A stretch of DNA of 11,059 nucleotides, taken from positions 1-11,059 of the forward strand of contig CAIYXD010000065.1 of assembly GCA_903930085.1 (NCBI GenBank). Reading direction: 5' to 3'. Both the position numbers and the translations under genes were made by a program. Positions 1 through 7,516 of this stretch are shown here, piece after piece (the stretch's first letter is position 1; the number at the start of each line of letters is the position of its first letter). This DNA is from an uncultured Flavobacteriia bacterium (lineage in GTDB: Bacteria; Bacteroidota; Bacteroidia; Flavobacteriales_D; Crocinitomicaceae). Under the pieces are notes generated by a model. It worked only from the letters and a program-made list of their open reading frames with translations, did no database searches and was not told the origin of the DNA.

Positions 1-1
1 C

Positions 2-2050
2 GGTATAAAAGCAGTTTTAATTCAACACGAATTCGGTTTATTTGGTGGAGAATATGGGGATTATTTACTTGATTTTATAGCATATTTAGAAAAGCCATTG
101 CTGGTAACATTTCATACTGTATTGCCCCATCCAGATGCCAAAAGATTAGAAGTTGTTTCGAAAATAGCTGCTGCTTCGGCTCGTATTATCGTAATGACAA
201 AACATTCTTCAAGCATTCTTGTAAGCGACTACACCATTTCACCGGAAAAGATTTCTATTATTCCTCATGGAACACACCCGATAATTTACCAGGACAGGAA
301 CGAATTAAAGCAGAAGTATGGTTTTGAAAATCGTAAAATTATTTCCACGTTTGGACTTATTAGTTCTAATAAAAACATCGAAAACGCTTTGGAATCATTG
401 CCAGATGTAGTGGAGATTCATCCCGATGTTTTATACCTAATTATTGGAAAAACCCACCCAGAAGTTCTAAAAAACGAAGGAGAGATTTACAGGGAAATGC
501 TAAAAGAAAAAGTAGAAAGTCTACAACTTCAAAACCATGTTTTTTTTATAAATGAATTTTTAGAAACTTCCGAATTATTAGAACTTCTGCAACTTTCAGA
601 CACCTATATTTTCACATCAAAAGATAGAAACCAAGCTGTTAGCGGCACCTTTGCCTATGCAATGAGCTCTGGTTGTCCTGTAATTGCAACTGCTATTCCG
701 CACGCTAAGGAATTACTTTCGGAATCTGCCGGAATTTTAATTGATTTCGAAAATCCACTTCAGCTAACGAATGCATTATTGCAATTACTTGGTAATGAAA
801 AACTGCGCACTCAAATTGGGATGAATGCAATTCATAGCTCTAAAGCGTTTGAATGGAAAAATGTTTCTTTACAGTACGCCTTGCTTCTTGAAAAATATGT
901 AACTAAAAAATCCCTGAAATATAATTTACCTGCAATTTCATTGGAACATTTAGAACGCATGACGCATACATTTGGAGTTGTACAATTCTGCAAGATAAAT
1001 ACACCAGATTATTCTTCCGGTTACACATTGGATGATAATGCACGCGCCTTGATTGCCGTTTGCATGAACCAGGAACGCAAACGAAATAATGAAAACATTA
1101 TTCTAATTGCAAAATACCTTCATTTTATCGGTTCTTGTCAGAAGGAAAATGGACATTTTTTTAACTACATGGACAGCAATGGATTAGAACAAGAGAAAAA
1201 CGATTGGGAGAATTTACAAGATTCTAATGGACGTGCAATACTCGCTTTGTCAACAGTGGTTTTCTATCGGACGATTTTACCGGAAAATATTTCTTTTCAA
1301 GCGGAATTAATCTTAAAAAAAGCGATTACAACGATTAAAAAAATGGATTCGCCTCGCGCAATAGCTTTCTGCATCAAAGGACTTTATTTCTATTCCATTC
1401 ATTCAAATTCAGCCGCTATTTCGGATTTAATTTTCAAGCTTGGGTCCCATTTATCAAAAAAGTATTACAACGAAAAAGAAGAAGGTTGGGAATGGTTTGA
1501 AGATAGCCTTACCTATGGAAACAGCATTCTTCCGGAAGCACTTTTGTACGCCGACTTATCGTCTAAAAACAGTCATTTTAGAGCAATTGCAAAAAAAACA
1601 TTTGATTTTCTTCTCGATAATTTATTTATGGATGGAACGATTAAAGTTATCACCAATAATGGATGGCTTCAAAAAGGGGAATTCCGGAATATGGATGGCG
1701 GTGAACAACCGATTGATGTTGCGTATACAATTCAGACGCTGCAACTATTTCACCTTGTCTTCCGCGAAGAACATTACCGCGAAAAAATGGAAACTGCGTT
1801 CAGTTGGTTTTTAGGCAATAATCATTTGAAACAAATGCTCTATAATCCAAAAACAACTGGCTGTCACGATGGATTGGAAAAATACAACATCAATCTAAAC
1901 CAAGGAGCAGAATCCACTATTTGCTATATAATAGCGAGGCTCTGTATGGAAAAAGCCAGAAATAGTGAAGTAATAATAGAATCAAAAATGGTACTTAAAA
2001 AGTCACAAGCTGAGTTGCCAACAATCGAAAGAACAAGCCTTCAAGTTTAA
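2..2050 (+). CDS. Two-domain glycosyltransferase (GT4-like GT-B domain + C-terminal (alpha/alpha)6-like domain), 5' partial
   Basis: The frame is open from the first full codon at position 2, so the gene starts upstream; the TTG at 98 is internal. The visible N-terminus (IQHEFGLFGGEYGDYLL, then VTFHTVLPHP) is typical of the acceptor-side Rossmann domain of GT-B glycosyltransferases. IIPHGTH (about 268-288) and ISTFGLISSNKNIE (about 340-381) open the donor-side domain, and SGTFAYAMSSGCPVIA (641-688) corresponds to the nucleotide-sugar binding region; the usual acidic EX7E signature is modified there. From about 925 to 1950 an alpha-helical region follows, with GYTLDDNARALIAV, WENLQDSNGRAI, WEWFEDSLTYGNSILPEALL and DGGEQPIDVAYTIQTL. 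This resembles an (alpha/alpha)6 glycosidase or epimerase fold. From memory, such fusions sit beside GH130 mannoside phosphorylases in Bacteroidota; that neighbour is not visible here. Role inferred: cytoplasmic glycan or oligosaccharide synthesis, donor and acceptor unknown. The next gene begins 27 bp after the stop. Confidence 0.85.
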   Translation, partial: GIKAVLIQHEFGLFGGEYGDYLLDFIAYLEKPLLVTFHTVLPHPDAKRLEVVSKIAAASARIIVMTKHSSSILVSDYTISPEKISIIPHGTHPIIYQDRNELKQKYGFENRKIISTFGLISSNKNIENALESLPDVVEIHPDVLYLIIGKTHPEVLKNEGEIYREMLKEKVESLQLQNHVFFINEFLETSELLELLQLSDTYIFTSKDRNQAVSGTFAYAMSSGCPVIATAIPHAKELLSESAGILIDFENPLQLTNALLQLLGNEKLRTQIGMNAIHSSKAFEWKNVSLQYALLLEKYVTKKSLKYNLPAISLEHLERMTHTFGVVQFCKINTPDYSSGYTLDDNARALIAVCMNQERKRNNENIILIAKYLHFIGSCQKENGHFFNYMDSNGLEQEKNDWENLQDSNGRAILALSTVVFYRTILPENISFQAELILKKAITTIKKMDSPRAIAFCIKGLYFYSIHSNSAAISDLIFKLGSHLSKKYYNEKEEGWEWFEDSLTYGNSILPEALLYADLSSKNSHFRAIAKKTFDFLLDNLFMDGTIKVITNNGWLQKGEFRNMDGGEQPIDVAYTIQTLQLFHLVFREEHYREKMETAFSWFLGNNHLKQMLYNPKTTGCHDGLEKYNINLNQGAESTICYIIARLCMEKARNSEVIIESKMVLKKSQAELPTIERTSLQV

Positions 2051-2077
2051 AAAATCCACCTATTAAAAATCCAGTCA

Positions 2078-2536
2078 ATGTTACAAAGTTTCGACGAACA
2101 CGCACAAAAAGGAAATGAATTCCTGCAACTAATCGCTTTTGAATTAGGCGATACATCCAACAAAGAAGCGGCTGAACGTATTACGCGAGCGGTTTTTAGA
2201 AGTCTTCGGGAACTTCTAACGCTAGAAGAGAATTTTCAATTAATAGCGCAACTTCCACTTATCCTAAAAGGACTTTACGTGGAAGGATGGGCACCGCAAA
2301 AAAAAAACAAAAAACGGAGTAAAAAGTTAGACGATTTTTATTTGGAAGTAATTAAAGAAGAAGGTGCGAAAGCGCGGAAGGATTTTTCCACAGAAGAAGA
2401 AATTAAAAAAGGCGTAAATGCTGTGTTTACTGTACTTCGAATGTACATTTCTGAAGGACAAATGAAAGATGCAAAAGCAGTGGTTCCGGATGAAATAAAA
2501 ATTTTATTTTCAGCAAATTCTATTGAAATACATTGA
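2078..2536 (+). CDS. DUF2267 family protein
   Basis: This is a 152-residue soluble protein with no signal peptide or membrane segment. The N-terminal half matches the DUF2267 pattern: an early FL..IA.ELG segment, then ERITRAVFRSLRELLT, then LIAQLPLILKGLYVEGW. The C-terminal half repeats the theme with EEIKKGVNAVFTVLRMYISEGQMKDAKAVVPDEIK, so the protein appears to be two helical halves joined by a very basic linker (QKKNKKRSKK, about residues 74-83). The family has no established biochemical role known to me; members often sit near stress, energy-metabolism or ion-transport genes. It lies between the glycosyltransferase and ppsA with gaps of 27 and 54 bp, so it is probably co-transcribed. The linker is encoded by an A10 run and an A6 run separated by a single C. 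Family call is fairly sure; function unknown. Confidence 0.8.
   Translation: MLQSFDEHAQKGNEFLQLIAFELGDTSNKEAAERITRAVFRSLRELLTLEENFQLIAQLPLILKGLYVEGWAPQKKNKKRSKKLDDFYLEVIKEEGAKARKDFSTEEEIKKGVNAVFTVLRMYISEGQMKDAKAVVPDEIKILFSANSIEIH
2298..2314 (+). repeat. Homopolymeric A10-C-A6 tract inside the DUF2267 gene
   Basis: Ten consecutive A residues at 2298-2307, one C, then six A residues at 2309-2314 encode the lysine-rich linker. Adding one A brings a TAA (2320-2322) into frame, and losing one A brings a TAG (2328-2330) into frame. Either slip would truncate the protein to about 80 residues. Runs of this kind are also expected by chance in AT-rich genomes. Confidence 0.9.
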
Positions 2537-2590
2537 CTTTTCAGCTTAACAAACACTAAATCCTTCATCACATTTTCAAAAATATAACAG

Positions 2591-4969
2591 ATGGCTTTTT
2601 GTATTCCCTTCAAAAATATCACCAGTAAAGACATTCAACTTGTAGGTGGGAAAAATGCCTCATTGGGAGAAATGTTGCATTCATTGACGCCGCTTGGTGT
2701 AAAAATTCCAGATGGATTTGCAATCAGTACGCTCGGTTATTGGCAATTCTTAAAGGAGAATAATTTAACGGAAAGACTTACTAGTGAATTACAAAAATTA
2801 GACACTTTAAATTTACGAAACCTTTCCGTTGTCGGAAAAAACTGTCGTGAACTTATTAAATCGAGCAAAATCCCAACAATAATAGAAAAGGAAGTTATTC
2901 AGGAATTTGAAAAATTAAAAAGCGTAAACCTAATCAGTGTCGCTGTAAGAAGTAGCGCAACTGCAGAAGATTTGCCTACCGCAAGCTTTGCAGGACAGCA
3001 CGATAGTTTTCTGAATGTGAAAGGAACAGCGGAACTAATCGATTCCATTCTAGCTTGTTATGTTTCCCTTTACAACGATCGCGCAATTAAATACCGATTG
3101 GATAATGGATTCGAGCATTCAAAAGTTGCTTTATCTATTGGAATACAACAAATGGTTCGTTCCGATATAGGAAGTGCCGGCGTTGCATTTACAATAGATC
3201 CTGAAACCGGATTCAAAAATGTAATCTATATCACATCTTCCTGGGGATTGGGCGAAACAATCGTTCAGGGCGCTGTGAATCCTGATGAATTTTATCTTTT
3301 TAAACCTGCGATCGGCATTCAGAAAAAAAGCATTATTCAACGGAAATTAGGCGACAAAGAAAATAAGATAATCTATTCAGAAAATGGTCAAACTGCTTTG
3401 GTGAATATAAGAACATTACCAGCAGAACGATCTATTTTTTCTTTAACGGATTCCGACGTTGAAAAACTTGGCGATTGGTGCAAAAAGATTGAAAACCATT
3501 ACAACGTTCCCATGGATATAGAATGGGCAAAAGATGGAAATTCAGGCAATCTTTTCATCGTTCAGGCCCGACCGGAGACCGTGCATACGCAAAAGGAGAA
3601 AATTACACTAAAAGAATATTCCCTTCATACAAAAGCCAAACCGATTTGCAGTGGAAAAGCAGTTGGAAGAGCCATTTCGAGTGGAAAAGTTTGTGTAATT
3701 CATTCCTTGGCAGATGCAAAAAAAGTACAAAAAGGCGATATCATTGTCGCGGAAGCTACAAATCCAGATTGGAACGCGCTGCTCCGAAAAGCCATTTGTA
3801 TTGTTACAAATAAAGGCGGAAGAACAAGCCACGCATCCATTGTCGCGAGAGAATTGGGAATTCATGCAGTTGTTGGAGTGAACGATGCCACTGAAAAATT
3901 GAAAGATGGACAAACCATCACCGTTTCTTGTATTGAAGGAGATGAAGGAAGAATTTACGATGGAAAATTAGAATGGGAAGAGCACGAAATCAGCTTAGAA
4001 AACATCCCGGAGATAAGAACTAAGGCGCTTTTTATTCTCGCGGATCCTGATAAAGCATTCCATTTATCCTTTTACCCAAACGATGGCGTTGGACTTTTGC
4101 GAATGGAATTCATCATTTCAAACAGCATTAAAATTCACCCTATGGCTTTGGTTAAGTTTGACCAGATAAAAAATAGTGAGGAGAAAAAAGAAATTGAATT
4201 GCTGACAAAAAATTATACGGACAAAAAGAAATATTTCATTGAAAAACTATCGGAATCGATTGCTATGGTTGCCGCTGCATTTTATCCGAAGGAAGTAATT
4301 GTGCGATTGAGTGATTTTAAAACCAACGAATACGCACAACTTTTGGGAGGTGCAGCATTTGAGCCAAAGGAAGAGAACCCAATGTTAGGATTTCGAGGCG
4401 CATCACGTTATTATAATGACTTGTACAAAGAAGGTTTTGGGTTGGAATGCGAAGCAATTAGAACCATTCGGGACGATTTAGGTTTGACAAACGTTAAAAT
4501 AATGGTTCCTTTTTGTCGAACGGTTGAAGAAGGAAAGAAAGTTTTGGACGTCATGGAAACATTCGGTTTGATCCGTGGAAAAAATTCACTTCAGATTTAT
4601 GTTATGGCGGAAATTCCAAGTAATGTGATTCTAGCAGAAAAATTCGCGGAAATTTTTGATGGATTTTCTATTGGATCAAACGACCTTACACAATTAACAC
4701 TTGGTATCGATCGTGATTCTTCTTTAATTAGTAATTTATTTGATGAAAACAATGAAGCTGTCAAACGAATGCTTTCTTCCGTTATACAAACGGCTAAAAA
4801 CTCGAAAATACAAATCGGACTATGTGGCCAAGCACCAAGCGATTACCCTTCATTTGCTCAATTTTTAGTTGAAGAAGGAATCGATAGTATTTCTTTCACT
4901 CCGGATGCTTTATTTCAAGGAATCCAAAACATCCATTTAGCAGAATTGAAATCCACCATTTTTCATTAA
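2591..4969 (+). CDS. ppsA: Phosphoenolpyruvate synthase (pyruvate, water dikinase)
   Basis: Converts pyruvate + ATP + water to PEP + AMP + phosphate, the entry to gluconeogenesis from pyruvate; cytoplasmic. At 792 residues it matches the length of the E. coli enzyme and appears complete. In order: the N-terminal nucleotide-binding domain, with GGKNASLGEM (19-28) and RSSATAEDLP (120-129) followed by ASFAGQ; the WGLGE..VQGAVNPDEF segment; DIEWAKDG and FIVQARPET at the end of that domain; the swivelling phosphohistidine domain with GGRTSHASIVAREL, where His414 is the phosphorylated residue; and the C-terminal PEP/pyruvate TIM barrel with RLSDFKTNEYA, NPMLGFRGA (from residue 596), EIPSN, FSIGSNDLTQL and LCGQAPSD, where Cys745 is the catalytic cysteine. 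Thr412 matches the threonine modified by the PpsR-type regulatory kinase in E. coli. The E. coli MNVGNP segment reads FILADP here. The SDR gene follows after 11 bp, suggesting co-transcription. Confidence 0.97.
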   Translation: MAFCIPFKNITSKDIQLVGGKNASLGEMLHSLTPLGVKIPDGFAISTLGYWQFLKENNLTERLTSELQKLDTLNLRNLSVVGKNCRELIKSSKIPTIIEKEVIQEFEKLKSVNLISVAVRSSATAEDLPTASFAGQHDSFLNVKGTAELIDSILACYVSLYNDRAIKYRLDNGFEHSKVALSIGIQQMVRSDIGSAGVAFTIDPETGFKNVIYITSSWGLGETIVQGAVNPDEFYLFKPAIGIQKKSIIQRKLGDKENKIIYSENGQTALVNIRTLPAERSIFSLTDSDVEKLGDWCKKIENHYNVPMDIEWAKDGNSGNLFIVQARPETVHTQKEKITLKEYSLHTKAKPICSGKAVGRAISSGKVCVIHSLADAKKVQKGDIIVAEATNPDWNALLRKAICIVTNKGGRTSHASIVARELGIHAVVGVNDATEKLKDGQTITVSCIEGDEGRIYDGKLEWEEHEISLENIPEIRTKALFILADPDKAFHLSFYPNDGVGLLRMEFIISNSIKIHPMALVKFDQIKNSEEKKEIELLTKNYTDKKKYFIEKLSESIAMVAAAFYPKEVIVRLSDFKTNEYAQLLGGAAFEPKEENPMLGFRGASRYYNDLYKEGFGLECEAIRTIRDDLGLTNVKIMVPFCRTVEEGKKVLDVMETFGLIRGKNSLQIYVMAEIPSNVILAEKFAEIFDGFSIGSNDLTQLTLGIDRDSSLISNLFDENNEAVKRMLSSVIQTAKNSKIQIGLCGQAPSDYPSFAQFLVEEGIDSISFTPDALFQGIQNIHLAELKSTIFH

Positions 4970-4980
4970 AATACAACGAT

Positions 4981-5736
4981 ATGGAAAAAATATTTGAAGA
5001 TAAAGTTGCACTAGTTACAGGAGCATCCTTTGGAATTGGCAGAGCTGCTGCAATTGCATTCGCAAAAAGAGGCGCCAAAGTTGTCCTTTTAGATTGGATG
5101 GAAGATTACGAAACATTCAATGCGATCAAGGAATTGGGCGGAGAAGTGGTTTTTTATGCATGTGACATTTCGAAATCTTCTGAAGTTGAAGCAACGCATG
5201 TAAAGGCAATCGAACATTTTGGGCGCTTGGATTATGCCTATAATAATGCTGGAATTGAGGGCGTAACCGCAAAAACACAAGATTATACAGAAGAAAATTG
5301 GGATAAGGTTATAAATGTTAACCTAAAAGGTGTTTTTCTTTGCATGAAATATCAAATTCCACAAATGCTGAAAAATGGAAAAGGAGTAATCGTAAATTGC
5401 GCTTCAATTGCCGGAGTAGTAGGTTTTGAGGGCTTGCCTGCATACGTAGCTTCCAAACATGGCATAATTGGATTAACAAAAACTGCAGCTTTGGAAAATG
5501 CTAGAACTGGAATTCGAGTGAACGTTGTTTGCCCCGGAGTAATAAAAACGCCAATGATTTCCAGATCTATTGGAGATAATAAAGAGGCAATTAAGCAATA
5601 TGAGCAGTTAGAACCATTGGGAAGATTGGGGGATCCAGAAGAAGTTGCTGAAGCAGTAATTTGGCTTTGCTCGGATCAATCGTCTTTTATTACAGGACAT
5701 TCCATGATGGTTGACGGCGGTTGGACAGCTAAATAA
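4981..5736 (+). CDS. Classical short-chain dehydrogenase/reductase (SDR), substrate unknown
   Basis: A 251-residue NAD(P)(H)-dependent oxidoreductase of the classical SDR family, whose usual length is about 250. The cofactor-binding glycine motif TGASFGIG is at residues 13-20, NNAG at 88-91, the active-site Asn at 114, Ser142, and YVASK with Tyr155 and Lys159, so the full catalytic tetrad is present. Asp38 at the end of the second beta strand suggests NAD(H) rather than NADP(H), by general SDR rules. VCPGVIKTPM (about 188-197) and the C-terminal SSFITGHSMMVDGGW are typical of the glucose-1-dehydrogenase / 3-oxoacyl-reductase-like branch, but the sequence does not fix the substrate. The ATG follows the ppsA stop by 11 bp, so it is probably the last gene of that unit. 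A hairpin begins 5 bp after its stop. Confidence 0.93.
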   Translation: MEKIFEDKVALVTGASFGIGRAAAIAFAKRGAKVVLLDWMEDYETFNAIKELGGEVVFYACDISKSSEVEATHVKAIEHFGRLDYAYNNAGIEGVTAKTQDYTEENWDKVINVNLKGVFLCMKYQIPQMLKNGKGVIVNCASIAGVVGFEGLPAYVASKHGIIGLTKTAALENARTGIRVNVVCPGVIKTPMISRSIGDNKEAIKQYEQLEPLGRLGDPEEVAEAVIWLCSDQSSFITGHSMMVDGGWTAK

Positions 5737-5740
5737 GCAG

Positions 5741-5769
5741 ATTGTTACAAACCAATTTTGTAGAACAAT
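5741..5769 (+). terminator. Possible terminator hairpin after the SDR gene
   Basis: ATTGTT (5741-5746) pairs with AACAAT (5764-5769), and ACAAA (5747-5751) with TTTGT (5757-5761). The loop is CCAAT, with a two-base AG bulge on the 3' arm. The position, 5 bp after the stop codon, suits a terminator. The stem is AT-rich and is followed by TTTCAATCC rather than a strong T run, so efficiency is uncertain. Confidence 0.4.
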
Positions 5770-5805
5770 TTCAATCCGTCCTAAACTTATTGTTGGATTA
5801 TAATT

Positions 5806-5813
5806 TATTATTG
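5806..5813 (+). promoter_or_regulatory. Weak candidate -7 box upstream of the Na+/Pi cotransporter gene
   Basis: TATTATTG differs from the Bacteroidota -7 consensus TAnnTTTG at one position, but no TTTG -33 element lies at the usual spacing. The 166-bp gap 5737-5902 contains otherwise only the hairpin listed above and an eight-codon ATG reading frame at 5864, which I do not regard as a gene. Low confidence; the transporter gene may instead be read through from ppsA-SDR. Confidence 0.2.
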
Positions 5814-5902
5814 GCAGAACCTTCATACTTCTTAAAAGGAATCGCAAGAAGAAAAGATAAAATATGAAAGTACTAAATCGAAAAAAATAATACATAAAGG
5901 CA

Positions 5903-7507
5903 ATGAAAAATGATCTAACCGTTCAGATTTGGTCATTTCTAGCGGGCTTGGGACTCTTCTTATTCGGAATGTATTTAATGGAAGAATCTATTCGCTTGTT
6001 GACGGGTCGGTCGTTTAAGATATTTTTACGCAAGCAAACTAGCAAGCCTCTAAAAGCGGTAATTAGCGGAACTATCACAACCGCAATTCTTCAAAGTAGC
6101 ACGATGGTTACCTTGCTGGTAATGTCTTTTGCCAGTGCAGGAATCATAGGACTCAAAAGTGGAATTGGAATAATTCTCGGCGCAAATCTCGGAACAACAA
6201 TTACGGGTTGGATGGTTTCATTTGTTGGTTTTAAATTGAACTTCGAGACGTATTCCCTACCATTTCTTGCAATTGGAGGATTGGGAACTATTTTTTTAAA
6301 AAACCCAAAACTTTCATTTTTCAGTAAATTTTTAATGGGTTTTGCCTTTATTTTTATTGGTTTAGGATACATCAAAGAAAGTTTTGGATCCGTTTCCCAG
6401 AATATAGATTTCGCTTTCTTACAAGACAAACCTGAATTTTTATTCTTATTTGCAGGTATTGTCTTGACAGCACTGATACAATCCAGTTCCGCCAGTGTTG
6501 CAATTTATCTTTCTTCCCTTGCTGCTGGATTGATAAACTTGGAACAAGCTGCGTTTTTAGTGATAGGCTCCGAATTAGGCACGACAATAACCGCATTAAC
6601 TGGGACAATTCGTGCAAATCCAATGAAGAAAAAAACTGGTTTTGCCCATGTTTATTTTAACCTATTCCAATCGTTTTTAGCAATTATCCTACTTCCATTG
6701 CATCTTTACTTAGCACAACATGTTTTTCAAATCAAAGAAGAAATTTTTATATTGGTCTTTTTACATACCAGCTTCAATTTGACCGGAATAATTGTTGCCT
6801 TCCCATTTTTGGATCTTTTTACAAAATTTTTAGAGAAAACAACTAATGGGGCATTAAAATCAAACACTACCTATTTGAAAAACACCCATTCAGATGAAAT
6901 CATTTCTTCCATAGAATCCTTGAAGAAAGAAGCCTTTGTTTTTGCCGAAGCCTCTATTAAAGTTGCTAAATTCTTTCTTTCCATCGAAAAAATAAACGCT
7001 TCAGTGCTGCATGAATATCGGATTTTAAAAGAATATGAAAATGAAATTACCGCTTACTATTTCAACGTACAACAGATTTCTAAAACACAGAGTGAAGCAG
7101 AGGAATTGGAAAAAGTAACTACTATTACCAGGCTACTCGCACTAGCTGTGAAGGATGTGAAAGACGTGAATCACAATTTGAATTCCATGAAAGAAAGTGC
7201 GGAGGATTCGGAGTTTAATTTATTTCAACGTATAAAAAAAAGACAAGGTGTTTTCTACGATTTGTTTTTAAGGAAACTAGAAATTTTACACCATTCAAAA
7301 AAGGATCATTCAGCGGAACTAGAAACTTTGCAGCGGGAAATTCAATCCAGTTATTCACTTACTGCCTGGAGAAATCAAACAAAAAAAGAAAATTTAAATG
7401 CAGTAGATTTCGCTTCTTACATGAATCTGGTTACCGAACTAAATCACTCTAATATTTCGTTAATCGAAGCTTACAAAGAAGCTCTAAACCTAACTAAATT
7501 GCATTAA
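5903..7507 (+). CDS. Na+/phosphate cotransporter family protein with PhoU-like C-terminal domain
   Basis: A 534-residue inner-membrane protein of the Na/Pi cotransporter (NptA/YjbB-type) family. The first ~310 residues are hydrophobic and show the internal duplication that defines the family: ILQSST (QSS at 64-66) followed by GANLGTT (93-99), then LIQSSS (QSS at 193-195) followed by GSELGTT (222-228). These pairs form the substrate and Na+ site in related transporters. From about residue 330 to the end the protein is soluble and helical (SLKKEAFVFAEASIKVAKFFL, and a later segment resembling PhoU helices), a common cytoplasmic regulatory tail. The second repeat has Glu224 where Asn is common. 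Inferred role: sodium-coupled phosphate movement across the inner membrane. It is on the same strand as ppsA-SDR but 166 bp away, and ends 9 bp from the convergent aroB. Confidence 0.9.
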   Translation: MKNDLTVQIWSFLAGLGLFLFGMYLMEESIRLLTGRSFKIFLRKQTSKPLKAVISGTITTAILQSSTMVTLLVMSFASAGIIGLKSGIGIILGANLGTTITGWMVSFVGFKLNFETYSLPFLAIGGLGTIFLKNPKLSFFSKFLMGFAFIFIGLGYIKESFGSVSQNIDFAFLQDKPEFLFLFAGIVLTALIQSSSASVAIYLSSLAAGLINLEQAAFLVIGSELGTTITALTGTIRANPMKKKTGFAHVYFNLFQSFLAIILLPLHLYLAQHVFQIKEEIFILVFLHTSFNLTGIIVAFPFLDLFTKFLEKTTNGALKSNTTYLKNTHSDEIISSIESLKKEAFVFAEASIKVAKFFLSIEKINASVLHEYRILKEYENEITAYYFNVQQISKTQSEAEELEKVTTITRLLALAVKDVKDVNHNLNSMKESAEDSEFNLFQRIKKRQGVFYDLFLRKLEILHHSKKDHSAELETLQREIQSSYSLTAWRNQTKKENLNAVDFASYMNLVTELNHSNISLIEAYKEALNLTKLH

Positions 7508-7516
7508 ATCAAAACT

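Noticed and set aside
98..100. TTG as the start codon of the glycosyltransferase
   Set aside because: The same frame is open back to position 2 and encodes conserved family sequence (IQHEFGLFGGEYGDYLL), so the gene begins before the window.
1440..1814. 124-codon overlapping plus-strand frame inside the glycosyltransferase gene
   Set aside because: It is in another frame of a well-supported domain and resembles no protein family.
5864..5890. Eight-codon ATG frame upstream of the phosphate transporter gene
   Set aside because: Too short and without any feature of a leader peptide; expected by chance.
6091..6623. Minus-strand frames opposite the Na+/Pi cotransporter gene
   Set aside because: They are shadows of the membrane protein's hydrophobic codons, without motifs or start signals.
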